64,000 bases of DNA from contig OZ025256.1 of assembly GCA_964019135.1 (NCBI GenBank), positions 15,445,911 through 15,509,910 of the forward strand, read 5' to 3'. The notes below the pieces were generated by a model that saw nothing but the letters and a program-made list of their open reading frames with translations, was not told the DNA's origin and made no database searches. A program made the translations under genes and the position numbers. The stretch comes from Arenicola marina (Eukaryota > Annelida > Polychaeta > Arenicolidae). Positions within the stretch are counted from its first letter, which is position 1. The number at the start of each line of letters is the position of its first letter. Below, one piece after another: positions 40,939 to 54,155 of this stretch.

Positions 40939-42220
40939 GCAACGCCTGGAAGGGGACGCCCAGTTACCACCGCCCGACAACTGTCTGCAGAGCCGGCCAG
41001 CGGCCAAGATACGTCCGCCTCCCTTAGGATGTTACACCCACTCCCCTCCATCCATCCATCAATGTGGATGGATTGACGGTGGGGTCTAGGCTGGCATTCC
41101 ATGAGGCGCTCCAGATATTTGCAAGTAGATATCCTGAACGACGGTAACGAATGCCATGTGATGATCGACAAAAACGATGCTTGTCGCCATGGAAACGACC
41201 ATCGCTTTGCGGCGTTATATGGAGACGCCCTGGATAACCACATCACTTTCCCTTTTGCTTATGTTTCTCTGCAATACATTTAGGTACCTTAGTAAACCTG
41301 TAATACCTCCCAAGGAACAAGATGGCTGAGTCAGTCAAGCAGTCGAGACTGAGGAAGACACATCCAGAAATCTCACTCGTCATATGAAAATACGCCGGTA
41401 CATATATTTGGCCCTGGTAGCCGGACATGCCGCTGTTATGGCTACATTAATAGATACAGGACGCAGCTAGCACTATAGAGCCATGATAGTTCACGTCGCC
41501 ATGGAGACATTCGTTAGATGTTGCGCGTGTGAACATAATATAATCACGTCACCATTCGTGTGGATGGGGCGAATCACCAATCGTTGAATAGTCCGGTAGG
41601 TCCTCGCGATAATCGCACGAAGGGAGGGAGGAGTTGTGTTATTAACTAGCGGCTTGGCAAGTACGGACAATTGATATAAAATAATGGATGTCTCTGTAGA
41701 GATCGGTATTGCGGTGAATCGAATTTCACCTTTGCCCGGCCACTTTAGAAAAAGTTTCACTTTTGATGTGCAACCCCCGTCGCCCCCCCCCCCCTCCCTC
41801 CATTCCTTCCCCTCTCCCCAGAGGGTCCGTGTCTCTCGTCGCAGAGTTAAATTCCCTGGAGGTCGGCTACTGTAGGTCATGACCGTTTTTGTAAAATGAA
41901 ACGCACACAATTGAATATTACATTAAATGTTTTAAATATTTCCAAGGCTGAATTAATGTCTTAAACACGCTGTCGTAGCATAATTGTAAGTGTCCTCAAA
42001 AAAAGAGAGAGGTGTGACTCCACTTTGGTAGCTCATTGTCGTTGCTATGGTAATTATTCCGCCACCTAGTGACAATTTGTTGTGTGAAGTGCGCTTTTGT
42101 ACGATACGTGGCCACCAGGCAAAGCCATTGCTGTGTTTTATCCCGTAAAGAGTGAACACTGGTGTAGTTTATATGCGTGAGAGGTTCATAAAAATACCGT
42201 TGTTGTATAATGAATCCGTG
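40939..42220 (+). other. Probable CAMSAP 3' untranslated region
   Basis: Sequence after the stop codon has no coding signal. An ATTAAA near 41921 is a possible weak poly(A) signal, but no AATAAA is close, so the 3' end cannot be set. A run of C lies at 41786-41796. Confidence 0.35.
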
Positions 42221-42795
42221 ATTATGGTTATAGCTGGGGTAGCCCGTGGTTATAGCTACAACAACCCATGGTCCATGGTTATAGCTGTGGTAGCCCGCGG
42301 TTATAGATTAAACAACCCATGGTCCGTGGTTATAACTGGTAGCCCGTGGTTATAGCTTCAACAACCCATGGTTATAGCTGTGGCAGCCCATGGTTAAAGC
42401 TTATTTACCCATGGTCCATGGTTATAACTGTGGCAGCCCGTGGTTATAGCTTAAACAACCCATGGTCCATGGTTATAGCTGTGGTAGCCCGTGGTTATAG
42501 CTAAAACAACCCATGGTCCATGGTTATAGCTGTGGTAGCCCGAGGTGATAGCCTGCACTACCCGTAGTTATAGCTGTGGCAGCCCGAGGTTCTAGCCTGC
42601 TCCACCAGTGGTTATAGCTGTGGTAGCCCGTGGTTATAGCTTAAACAAACCATCGTCCATGGTTATAGCTGTGGTAGCCCGAGGTAGACCGATATTATAA
42701 CTCGACCGGCCCGTGGTTATAGCCTTAAAATGGTCCCTGGTTATAGCCTAAAACACCCTGGTAATAGGCCAAGTGGCCCGTGGTTATAACATCGA
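42220..42795. repeat. Degenerate minisatellite, about 58-bp unit
   Basis: Units contain GGTTATAGCTGTGGTAGCCC, GTGGTTATAGCTTAAACAAC and CCATGGTCCAT, in about ten imperfect copies that decay toward the 3' side. Confidence 0.95.
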
Positions 42796-44340
42796 CAGGG
42801 TATATGGAATATAGGTCGTAACAGCGATGACGCCTGGTTGCTTGTTTCTCATGAACCGTCCATACACAAGTGCTGTTAGCTTGTGTATGGCTATGACGTT
42901 CGTTCGCACGTATCCATTTGTTTATATATATATTTAGTCGTACCTTGATCAAATCATCTCGCATTGTTTTTTTGGTTGTTTCGCTGCAGCAAGCAATTTG
43001 GTGATATTTTCGTGGGGTATCTTTTGTTAGATGAAGATTATTTTACGCATACCAATTTTGCGTTGTCATTTCGTCAAAACTGAACATTTTTATATAATCA
43101 AATCGGCTATAAGGTGCTATGCAAAACCTCATTTTGTTGACATTGTTTACTAGTAATGAACTACTGCGACTGCGTACGTGCGTGTGTATTGATACCGACG
43201 TCTGATTTCATCATCTTAGTTTCCGTATCTAGTGCGTCGCTGGATACCTATTTTATTGGGCTCCATTTGATTCCGGCTTCGTGCTTATAATTCCGTAGCG
43301 TAGTATAGACGATGTACATATACTTATTCTAAGTGAGCTGAGTGTAAAAGTATAAACAGACTCTTGTGTTTAGTGTTGTGCTTCATCATCAGCAACAGCA
43401 ACAGACTCTTATATATATATATATATATATATATATGCATTTTGTTTTTCATGCAATGTACTGTTTGTATGCTGCGTGTGGCACGAAGTGGCTGAGTGGC
43501 GGCGGGCCGGGGACGACACTCTGAGTGCCTAAGCTTCTCGGCTATATGATTGTATATACTTTGTACAGTGGCGTCAAATGAAATGTTCAAATGTCGAAAT
43601 TGTCAAGTTATTTTTAACGTTAGAATTAACTGAGTTTGCCATAATATGAATAGCTCCGCTCCTCCTGTCGCCCGCTACTTCACTCCCCCCCCCCCCCCCC
43701 TCTCATCCCCGCTCCGAGCTACGTTGCCCCCCCCCCCCCGCCCTACTTTGTCTACCTCCCCTCCACTGTACTCTCGCAGTTTACCATGTCTAGATCTGTG
43801 AAACGAACGGCCCTTTGTGGTGCATACTTTGAGCCAGATAGCCTTTTTTTTATAGAGAGGGCATGCACCCTCATTAGCTCAGTTATTTTATGTATTAATC
43901 CACCCACATTTAATTTCTACTTTAAAGAGTGAACAAACTGTTGCAAGAATACAAACGATATTTCGCTGTACACCAAGAGTTGACCCACCATTGCAATGGG
44001 GGCCATGTCTAGATGCTACCTAAGATCGGTCCCAGTCGCAAATGTAGACACTTAATGACTGATCTAATCAATTTCAGGGGAGTCTACTTCAATAATCCTC
44101 AGACCACGTAAGATGTTTAACAGAATTGAACAACTGAGATAGAATCTGTTTCCACCATAAGAAATGAGCCCGTTGTGGGTGAAATCTCCTCCAGTTGTCC
44201 TGCTATATATATCATATACCCTTTATATTGGACATATTGTTTTATCTTGTCCAATTTTTTATTATAAATATTCTGAAATTGATCACCCAAGTGATCACCC
44301 ATACACTCCTTGTTGTGATCGATAAGTAGAAGAGTAAAGA
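42796..44340. other. No gene; microsatellite and C runs
   Basis: A TA dinucleotide tract lies at 43408-43436, and runs of C at 43685-43700 and 43728-43739. A minus-strand frame (44117-44302) ends in nothing I recognise. Confidence 0.4.
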
Positions 44341-47010
44341 GTTAAAAAAAAAAATAGCCGGACCCCTAAGCATTCGCTTAGTCCTGGCCGACGTAAGAAT
44401 GTTAAAGAGCATATGAGACGCTAACCGTTATCCCCGAGTTTGTATCGCAGCGCCATCTTGTGTTCCTACACGTGATCACCATGGCGACGTTACTTTAAAT
44501 ACACGGAAGTATTTATGTGTAGCGACTTTGTATTTGAGGTCTTGGCTGATGAGTGTATGTGTTTATGCGGATGGGTTGGACTGATGCCCATAGTACCCTC
44601 TGTAAGGTTTGGCCTACGCTACCACCTGGCTGCATTATCTGTATAAAGGCTCTGTGTACCGAACAAAGGTGGCAAGTCGAACAGATTCAGGAACGTACGC
44701 CGTTCCTATCGCACTGTGCCATATATCTCACCCAGTTTTTTTGTTTGCGCCCTTTCGTGTCTCACGTATAACGTATCACTCCAAATTTTACTTTTATTTA
44801 TGATTGAAACATTTAATCAATATAGTTGGAAAGTGCGAAATGTCGCCAGCTTTAATGTTCATCCAAAGCAAAGGTATATATCAGTTTACTCACTGCATAA
44901 CCCTGGGATCTCCGACTTGTCCCCCCCCCCCAACACCTCCGCCTCCCACCACAACCTCTCCCACCCCCATCTCAGTTCCTTATCTGTTCTCGTGTATATA
45001 TAGGACACCCTATTTATTTATCCCCATTATGTGTACATCGATCGATGCTGTGTTAAATTACTATGACTGGCGATTTTAGACAGTCTTTATTTCGACCATA
45101 TATAATATATATATGTGTGTATACCTCATTTTGGTGCATAGGACGCGCGAGCGTAATAGTAATAGCCTGTTAAAAGTCCATCTGTTTTTCACTTTTCATA
45201 CATATCCTCCTTTAATCTCAAAGATTGGTTTCAAGAGCAAATGTTGCATTACCAGCGTCGGCGTCTATTATAGAAAATGGAGGATTTTCCGCTGTTTTTT
45301 TTCTGTTCTTGCGGTGCTTTTCAGTATGTTGTCCTGTCATTGCATTGTTGTTAGTACAACCTCATCGATCCCACAGGAGATACTATTTATTTCATATACT
45401 CTTTCTGATAGGATATGCTTCCAAAAAAATAACATGACTTGTAACAATGATGACAAGAATAAATGGTTAGTGCATCATTTCCATCTTTTTTTTCCTATTT
45501 TATTTTGTATACATGTTTCGGTACTTCAAACATTGGGTGGCAAGCTATACATGTGATGTAAGATGGAGCTCGTTCGCCAGTGTTAGTGTCACTAGTTAAC
45601 TTAATATACATGTGACCACGAGGTGGTGTTGGGACGGGAGGGGGAAGGGGAGGGGACCATTTTTGTTGTTTTGATGAGTAAAGTGTGTCTGGATGAACGG
45701 TCGCCAGTCTACCGCTAATTGTGACAATGGGAGAAGTTGCCATTTGGACCTACAACCATTCAGTCATGTCAAGTCAGCAGTTACGTCACTAGTGTAAAGT
45801 ACAAATATGGATGCTCATATCCAGGGAGCGCAACCTTGGAGATTTCAACCGCCAAAATCAGGGTCGATGTGCAGTGCAGTCCACCATGGTATCACTGGTG
45901 TAGCTGGTACCTATGATCGCTTGCCAGGGGGCACTATGCTGTAGATTGTAACAAGCACCAATACCCTTTAATATGTCAAGATCATTATTCATTCATTATC
46001 ATTCCCAGTTTGCATTTTCCACTCTCAAGCTTCTCGCGCTGGCGTTTCCATCGTTTGGCAGCGAGAGATGGCACGCGAGCGTTCAACACGAGGGTGTGAA
46101 TCATACCAGATCTGCTGATCTTTGCTGAGCGCTATAAGGACATCGGTTCACTTTCCTGGTGTTTGTGTGTGTGTGTTATTTAGTACAATTTTAGTCATGG
46201 ATTTAACCAACATGAGCGTGGACGAATACGAGGGTCTTAATCAATATATATTGCACATTGACAACATGAATAGCGCGGCGATTGTCTTTGTAAATTTGCG
46301 AAACAAATGCTGAAAAACATGGTTGGAATGTCCTTAGTCTAATGCTCTTTCATGTTCATCCGATTCAGCAATCTGCATCAGTATCTGGTGCGTGCAAGTG
46401 ATGTAATGTTATCGGCGTTGTGTCTGCAGCCTTATACTTCGTGTACACCTGTAATAGCGCAAGGTAATATGATCTATTTAATATGCAAATGCTTTCATTG
46501 AGTTCATATGCATTTGTTAAATAAAGATGATTTAACCGTGGAAACGGTTGTTTGATACGTATTTTATTTGTTTGATGGTGGTAAAGGGACACATGAAACA
46601 CAGACCTTTGACTACAACTTGGCAGTAAAGGGATACATGACATATATCCCTTTACTTTACAGAAAGTAATCATGATTGTAATGTAATTTTAATGTAATCG
46701 TAATCGATTACTTTCATATTTCTTGTAATCATAATCATGAAATTAACAAGTAGTCGTAATCGTAATGGATTACATGTATCAGGCATGGAGCGACTACAAT
46801 GTAATCGTCCCATGCCTGATAAATGTATATAAATTCAAAGGGAAATATTTGGGTAAAACTGGCCAAACAATTAAACAGTAAAAAAATCATGTTCAAACTT
46901 AGCCTAGCTACGCCTGGACTAGAATACATCTTATCTTTCAAACAAGATATGTGCTTATCGTACCTCAGCATACATAACTGGAGTTACAAACTGGATATGG
47001 GATGATCACC
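44341..47010. other. No recognised gene
   Basis: Open frames are short and unlike known families. Near 46680-46830 are repeated GTAATCGTAAT words and a small inverted repeat (TATCAGGCATGG / CCATGCCTGATA). Confidence 0.4.
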
Positions 47011-47015
47011 CTGTC

Positions 47016-47219
47016 CATGGGCGTGTCCAGGGGGCCGGGGCGGCACAGGGGGCCCATGCCCCCCCCCCCCCAACACACTTTTAGAGCCTAAAGTATATCT
47101 GTGCACCCTCTTTTCATATTCTGTGTTCCCCCTCCTTCGGTCGTCAAAAAAAAATGGACCCATTGGTCGCAATTTGGTTGTCTCCCCCCCCCTTTCAAGG
47201 ATTCCTGCACACGCCCCTG
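47016..47219. mobile_element. Candidate short MITE
   Basis: The left end GGGCGTGTCCAGGGGG and the right end TTCCTGCACACGCCCC (inverse GGGGCGTGTGCAGGAA) form imperfect terminal inverted repeats around a 200-bp body with two runs of C and one of A. No coding capacity. Confidence 0.5.
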
Positions 47220-48800
47220 CTGTCTGGACAGGACAAGCGACATCACACGAGTTACGAATTCGATATGGGCTTTTATTAGCGTACTTGTGTAGTGACGAGA
47301 GTATGAAATTAGACACGAATGCGACAAGATTTGTCGCTTGTCGGTGGATGGTAGGGTAGTCCCGTGTGACGTTTTCTGAATTGGGCGACTTGGGGCTAAT
47401 GGTAGGGTAGACAAAGAATGTTGTAGATGAGGGAGGGGGCTGTGGGAGAGCTCCATATATCTATAGAACAGCTCGTTATGACGCGGCATACCGTCTTGCC
47501 TGGCAAAGATGGACGAACGCTAACCAGAGGCAAAACTAGCAAACACAACCTGCAAGCGTAAAATGCTTAGCTTATTCTAACACTGGAGAGATCACAGCTA
47601 AAATGCCGCGCTTTTACATGGAGCGGAATCCACCTGGTGTCAGATCTAGGAACTAGTCTTCAACGGGGCACGCCTAAAATACGGAAGCGGTCATATTAGC
47701 GCGCCGCCTAGCGAATAAACTGAGAACCACTGCGGAGGTAGCATGTTCCCGGACTCTACTTGCGCCCACCCAAATTTTATTAGAAAGGCGGCACCAGCTT
47801 AGATAGGCAGGTGTGTGTACACTCTGACACCGCAGATTGCACAGGTGGGAGGAATATCTGCGGGCGGTCCGTACGGAATCCGTACACACAAGACGATTGT
47901 CAACAGACCTGTCAGTTTTTATAGGGGATTACCACCAAGTCACTGGTTCGCGGTTTATAGGGGGTAGGCGTCTCATTCTACATCGATTTTGGCCAGGTAA
48001 GCGTGATTATGTTACAAACCTTATCTTGAATATATCTCGATCTTTCTAACAGTCGCGAAAAATGTTGCTCGCATGATCGCGTGCCACAACTTCCTGGATG
48101 ACAAGCTGTCTTGCGTATTTTGGGCGGAGTAGGCCCATCGTTCATATATTCTAGATCTATTGACATGTTCGTAGATGGATAGTGATGGATGGATGCATCT
48201 GTAGTGATTTACATATCGAGGTCTGTTTTCAGGTTAATATATGCTAATCTGGTTAAGGTACAAATGCACTGAATATTCATCAAGCATGTCAACACCACAT
48301 AAGACCGTTGTGAATTATAGCTATAACTTATAAGGCTGCCCAATAAGTCCTTTCTTCTCTATATATCTAAATAAATTAATAAAAGCAAATCCTTTGATGT
48401 ATTTGATATAACCCTATAGTATAGGCCTAGCTTAATTATTGGCATGTCCTGGCCTAGTGGATATAATATAAACAGCATATCATAAGATATAATTATGATT
48501 AGGTATAGATCTATATGGCTTATATTCTTCTGAAATAAGCTTACTTTTTTTGGTCATATTTTAAATAAATTATATCAAAATTAATGGAATTTAAAAGTAT
48601 ATGCAGTCATGAAAAATGACATACCCTCAAATATAGGACTGAACATTTACCTTAAAACTTGATTGAATATAATGTAAATATATAATTAAATTTGGCAGGG
48701 TGGATACTTCGACAGAGTCTCATTATATGAGTACATATCATGCATTTGAGTTAATATGCAACCTTTCCCCAGTCCAATGTCAAGTTCTGATCTGGCAAGA
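47220..48800. other. No recognised gene; AT-rich from 48.2 kb
   Basis: No conserved protein, RNA gene or array was recognised. Confidence 0.4.
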
Positions 48801-48810
48801 TCTCTTAGCA

Positions 48811-48945
48811 TAGATATCTTATAGGTTTCTTTATAGATATCTTATAGGTTTCTTTATAGATATCTTATAGGTTTCTTTATAGATATCTTATAGGTTTCTT
48901 TATAGATATCTTATAGGTTTCTTTATAGATATCTTATAGGTTTCT
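48811..48945. repeat. 23-bp tandem repeat, about 6 copies
   Basis: The unit is TAGATATCTTATAGGTTTCT plus TTA; copies are essentially identical, so the array is young. Each unit holds the palindromic word AGATATCT. Confidence 0.97.
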
Positions 48946-49655
48946 GTCTGCAAGTTTACTCTTGCAGACAGATTGTGTTAACATTCTCAAAAGGATATCT
49001 TGGGTATGAGATGAGATAGAATGAGATAAAATAAAGGAAATTCAAATTTCCTTTATTTGGATACCATCTTGTATACTGATACCAGTGTAATGAATTTTAG
49101 AACTCTGTATGCAAAATTGTTCTACAACGTGGATTATCAGTACTGATAAATGTATTACTAATCCTATATGCACCTCTATCGAATCTTAGAAATATAAAAA
49201 TCTTGGTTCCCATAATTTAAAAAATGTATTCATATTTAAAATGAATGGTAAGTGTTTAATCATCAATTTTTACACTGATCAATAAATGGTATTAGAATTT
49301 TGAAGTTTTAATACCATAATGTATTAATATGTGACTTCTCAAACTCTGTGCAGTCTTTGAAAAAACATTACCATAAATTGCTTTAGTACCAGTACAATAA
49401 ATGTGGAATGCTCATAAGTGTGCAACTTTGATATGTAGTTCTGTTTTAGTGGCAAACCCATGGGAAGTTTCTTGTTCTTTCCCTTGAATTCTTGTTGATT
49501 AGAACTTGCAGTATGCACTTTTAACACCAGTAATATATATTTACGTACAGTCAATAAAGTAAAAAAATTATTCTACTTTCTGTGCAACATCCTTTGAGGC
49601 TTCCGAGTAAAACGTTCTTTACATATATCCAAGCCAATGCAAGTTTACTTGCCCC

Positions 49656-49791
49656 CACAGGCACAGTAAATCAGTGAAGGGGGGAGGCCGGGGGGGGGGG
49701 GGGGGGGGGGAGGGGGCCCCACAACGCATGCGTTGTGGGGCCCCCTCCCCCCCCCCCGCCCTCCCCCCTCCACTGATTTACTGTGCCTGTG
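49656..49791. repeat. Near-perfect long palindrome
   Basis: The outer arms are CACAGGCACAGTAAATCAGT (49656 on) and its inverse ending at 49791. Inner G and C runs pair with each other. The centre, ACAACGCATGCGTTGT (49721-49736), is a perfect palindrome. The only asymmetry is the length of the G versus C runs, about 10 nt. Another run of C follows at 49823-49839. Confidence 0.95.
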
Positions 49792-50098
49792 CTTGCCCCA
49801 GTGAAGAGTCATTGCGAATGGTCCCCCCCCCCCCCCCCCACTCGATGTGAAAATGTAGAACGTTCTGCTCCACTTATGCATACGTTTATGACGTCTTTTT
49901 ATTGAAGGAAACACGTTTGATAGGTCTTTGTGGAAGTAGGTACAGGCTGTGTTGAGTGGATGTCAGGTGGAGTGGATGCGGTCAAGGCAACGCCCGGACC
50001 ACATACACCAGTCATGCACCATATATACTGTACGGATATCAGGCAGAAGGGCCGCGCGCCGTAAGGGTCTCGAGGAATTTGCGGTCTCTAACCGAACC

Positions 50099-50285
50099 TG
50101 GGGCCTCCCTGGTGTAGTGGTTAGCGCACTAGACCACAGATCAATAGGTCCTGGGTTCGAATCCGGGCTCGGGCACCTAATCTGGGGCATGTTTCATTCC
50201 TTCATCCTTCATCGTCTCGGGAGGTTCCTTGGCCCAATTTAGCCTGTATGTGCACAAAAGTGGCCTAAAACACCAACATTCCATT
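50099..50285 (+). mobile_element. SINE-A, fullest copy in the window
   Basis: The head CCTCCCTGGTGTAGTGGTTA with GCGCACTAGACCACAGATC gives an A-box-like region. GGTCCTGGGTTCGAATCC is a clear B box. The body (CTAATCTGGGGCATGTTTC, TCGTCTCGGGAGGTTCC) and tail (GTGCACAAAAGTGGCCTAAA, ACACCAACATTCC) follow. It is the reference for the other SINE-A pieces. The head could fold like a tRNA but is not a tRNA gene. Confidence 0.85.
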
Positions 50286-50329
50286 CTAACCGAACCCTAA
50301 CTTTAAAACCTATGTCCAGAAAACAGACA

Positions 50330-50775
50330 CGAAGGCTCCCTGACAACCGAGCGCGTTAGGACTACAGGCAGGGGGACTCACTGACAACCGATTGCGTTAC
50401 TACAGACGCGGGGCTCCCTGACAACCGATTGCGTTACTACAGACGCGGGGATCCCTTACAACCGATTGCGTTACTACAGATATGGGGGTCCCTAACAACC
50501 GAGCGCACTTCGGCTACAGACATAGGGCTCCTTGACAACCGAGCGCGCTTCGGCTACAGACACGGGGCTCCCTGACAACCGAACGCACTTCGGCTACAGA
50601 CACGGGGCTCCCTGACAACCGAACGCACTTCGGCTACAGACACGGGGCTCCCTGACAACCGAACGCACTTCGGCTACAGACACGGGGCTCCCTGACAACC
50701 GAACGCACTTCGGCTACAGACACGGGGCTCCCTGACAACCGAGCGCATTACGACAAGGGGGCTCCTTGACAACAA
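50330..50775. repeat. Minisatellite, about 40-bp unit
   Basis: Units contain GGGGCTCCCTGACAACCGAA then CGCACTTCGGCTACAGACAC. About 11 copies; the central ones are identical and the outer ones diverged. Confidence 0.96.
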
Positions 50776-51308
50776 AACGCCACGCCTTTCATTTCTATGG
50801 CAGTTTTGTGCCCTTATCAGGCGAGGACCGCTTGCCATAAAGGCCACACAAGCGACAAGCGAACAGATGCCCGGCATGACACCGGTCTCTAAATACACCC
50901 ACCTGGTAGGACAATCGGTGTATGCTTCCTTGGGCCGCTGGATGTCTGGGCCGCTGGACATTTAGGCCGCTAGGGAGGGGTGGAGGGTAGGGGTGGGGGA
51001 GGGGGAGGGGGTTGCGTTGGTGCGGGGGGTACGGTGTGGGGGGTTTGGTGGTCATGTTTGAAGGGGTGGAGGCATTCCCAGGTCGCATGGGGATTACGAT
51101 AGACGACGGCTGGGTGTTAAGGACTGAGCCGCGGGGCTGGTTGTTATTCGATAATCGGCTTAAAAAAACATCGCGGACACCTGTATACGCTATATAAACT
51201 ATATTTTATTCAACACATTCAACGGATTCAACACATATGTACATCCACGGGGTCACCCGGAGTCCCTCCATCTGTGTGGCGGCACCGACCAGGGGTCCCT
51301 CCATCACC

Positions 51309-51412
51309 AGGGACGCCAGGGACGGCCGCGTGAGCGTCACCGGCGTCAGGGACGGCCGCGTGAGCGTCACCGGCGTCAGGGACGGCCGCGTGAGCGTCAC
51401 CGGCGTCAGCGG
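51309..51412. repeat. 30-bp tandem repeat, 3-4 copies
   Basis: The unit GACGGCCGCGTGAGCGTCAC then CGGCGTCAGG is a multiple of three and stays open in several frames; no protein family is recognised. Confidence 0.95.
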
Positions 51413-51716
51413 CGGGGACACGGCGTCGGGCCTGCCGGGGCCCAATGAGGTGGCTGCCGGCCCTGAGTAGTGATACGGGGTCGCGTTCCCCGGCAACATA
51501 CGCCGCCCACAGTACAGCGTTTATTTGCATCAATTTGTGCGTGCTCTCTCCCGTATACCTACATAACTGAAAACTTTTCATAATTCAGAAATATCTGTCC
51601 AATAGTCCCAGTGACTCTTGTAAAACACTCAGCTCATTTTTATCAGAGCACCCTGTCGCAAGGACTGTTTTTCGGCCGCCATTGCCATTGTGCTCTTTTT
51701 TTTGCATCACTTTTTA

Positions 51717-51914
51717 CGTGCTCCCGTATTTTTGCACCCGGTATATATTTGGCGAGACGAGAAATACGAACGAACAAAAGGAGTATGGTACAGCGTTTAT
51801 TTCACTAAATTTGTGCGTGCTCCCGTATTTTTGCACCCGGTATAGATTTGGCGAGATGAGAAATACGAACGAACAAAAGGAGTAAGGTACGCGTTTATTT
51901 GCATCAATTTGTAC
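51717..51914. repeat. 99-bp direct tandem duplication
   Basis: Two copies start CGTGCTCCCGTATTTTTGCA and contain GGCGAGA(C/T)GAGAAATACGA followed by ACGAACAAAAGGAGTA. A further partial unit lies around 51530-51560 and 51895-51925 (GCATCAATTTGT). Confidence 0.93.
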
Positions 51915-52483
51915 GTGCTCCGAGGCCCCGCTCTCCCCTATCGCTAATTGGGCTGAAGCAAAACAATAACCGTTTGATCGGTGCGCCCTTCAGCCTCCGC
52001 TTAATCTCTAATCCCCTCTGCCTAATACCACCCCCCCCCCCCCCGCCTGGAGCGTTCCAGTGATTAAACCGTTGTTTACGAGGTGACCAGCGCACGTAGT
52101 CAATAACGGCTCGACTACGAGTCGCAGATACCTCTGTGGATATTTAATATATCGCCACCTGGACACGGTTGTTGGTCAATTCATGATGCTTTTATTATAG
52201 AAACATGATCTTGTTCTGATTTCCGTGAAATACTGAGATGGGAACAGACATTTCTCATGTAATCCCACCCATTTCAGATGTAGTAATTCGGTCGCATACG
52301 TTGCTTCTTAGAAAGAGAACGGTTGTAAATACTTATATCAGCCGCATTGTGGATGTTGTCTGCGAAACGTGGTTTAATATCGCTTTGACATCCCTAGCGT
52401 GAGGGATCCATCGCGTACAACATGTGGGCCCAAAGGCGAATAGTCCTAACCTAACCTGATCAGAGATAATACGTGTGTTGGGG

Positions 52484-52955
52484 CCCAAAACGTCCGACTG
52501 CCCAAAACGCCCGACATAACTAAGAACAAACTAACATTTACATTTGACGGTTCGATCCTACACAATCTGCCGCGATACGCTCGTTTTGTAGCTCTTAGTT
52601 AGCGATATACGAATAACATTGAGATATCATGAGAAGCTGGGGAGGGGGAAGGGGTGGCCGACGTGTGAGCTTCAGTATGGGAACGGTGCGTAACAAGGCA
52701 CGGAAAAAGCGTTAGCAGTACTGTACAACCTTGGCCCCTTTGCTCGTGATGGGACTTGTCACGCCCTCCGGACCTAGACCTACCCATTAAAACAGTATTT
52801 ATTGCGAGATTAGATTAGGAGGGTATGAAACAAATCTGGGAACATATTTATTCTTTGATGATCGTGTTGTGCTTCGACAAAAATCGGCGTCTAACTGTGC
52901 ATTGTGTTATAGGTGTGAAAATCATGGCCCGTTTTGGGCAGTCGGACGTTTTGGG
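52484..52955. mobile_element. MITE-like element with perfect 26-bp terminal inverted repeats
   Basis: The left end (52484-52509) and right end (52930-52955) are perfect reverse complements over 26 nt, starting CCCAAAACGTCCGACTGCCC. CCCAAAACG occurs twice within each terminus. The 420-bp interior shows no transposase. I could not see a convincing target duplication. A related end (GACGTTTTGGGTTCTAAC) occurs at 56389-56406. Confidence 0.85.
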
Positions 52956-53280
52956 TTCTCACATATTATGTGATCGTTACGTTTAGCCGACTAAGCCCTG
53001 TAGACGGCTAAACTACGTTCGTGAAGTCTACCACTGATTTCTCGTTTTATTGAAGGAAATGTTGATGTTTTATATTACCACATGTGTCCATCCACGTGAA
53101 GGTTAGGCTGGACCACTAACCCTCGCTGGGATAATGATACGTGGATGGATAAACCATGCCCCATAACATGAGGTGGTGCCAGGTGAGAGCCCTGGGGCTC
53201 TTGATTTGCAGCTCATCTTGCTTGATAAGTGATCTCGGGCATGCCCCGAACCAGGGGCATCAACTCAGCGCTCTGTCACG

Positions 53281-54155
53281 TTCCAACGTTGTCGTAGCAG
53301 CGCATTGTGACTGATAATGGGTGATCGTAGCAGCGCATTGTCACTGATAATGGGTGATCGTAGCAGCGCATTGTCACTGATTATGGGTGATCATAGCAGC
53401 GCATTGTCACTGATAATGGGTGATCGTAGCAGCGCATTGTCACTGATTATGGGTGATCATAGCAGCGCATTGTGACTGATTATGGGTGATCATAGCAGCG
53501 CATTGTCACTGATTATAGGTGATCATAGCAGCGCATTGTCACTGATTAGGGGTGATCATAGCAGCGCATTGTTACTGATTATAGGTGATCATAGCAGCGC
53601 ATAGTCACTGATTATAGGTGATCATAGCAGCACATTGTCACTGATTATAGGTGATCATAACAGCGCATTGTCACTGATTATGGGGGATCATAGCAGCGCA
53701 TTTTCACTGATTATAGGTGATCATAGCAGCGCATTGTCACTGATTACGGGTGATCATAGCAGCGCATTGTCACTGATCATGGGTGATCATAGCAGCGCAT
53801 TGTCACTGATTATGGGTGATCATAGCAGCGCATTGTCACTGATTATAGGTGATCATAGCAGCGCATTGTCACTGATTATGGGTGATCATAGCAGCGCACT
53901 GTCACTGATTATGGGTGATCATAGCAGCGCATTGTCACTGATTATAGGTGATCATAGCAGCGCATTGTCAGTGATTATGGGTGATCATAGCAGCGCATTG
54001 TCACTGATTATAGGTGATCATAGCAGCGCATTGTCACTGATTATGGGTGATCATAGCAGCGCATTGTCACTGATTATGGGTGATCATAGCAGCGCATTGT
54101 GACTGATTATGGGTGATCATAGCAGCGCATTGTCACTGATTATGAATGATCATAG
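53281..54155. repeat. 33-bp minisatellite, about 26 copies
   Basis: The unit is GGGTGATCATAGCAGCGCAT then TGTCACTGATTAT. Early copies read GATCGTAGCAGC and ATAATGGG, later ones GATCATAGC. Because 33 is a multiple of three, a 155-codon frame stays open across it; there is no sign that it is coding. Confidence 0.98.

Noticed and set aside
44117..44302. 61-codon minus-strand frame with a normal-looking composition
   Set aside because: No family recognised and no supporting splice or promoter features; left unannotated.
50110..50175. tRNA gene
   Set aside because: The A and B boxes belong to a SINE-A head. Similar heads recur in at least six places with the same non-tRNA tail, and acceptor-stem pairing is not evident.
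53635..54102. 155-codon frame of SLIMGDHSSAL repeats
   Set aside because: The 33-bp period keeps the frame open automatically. Substitutions between units show no codon-position bias that I can see, and there is no flanking gene structure.
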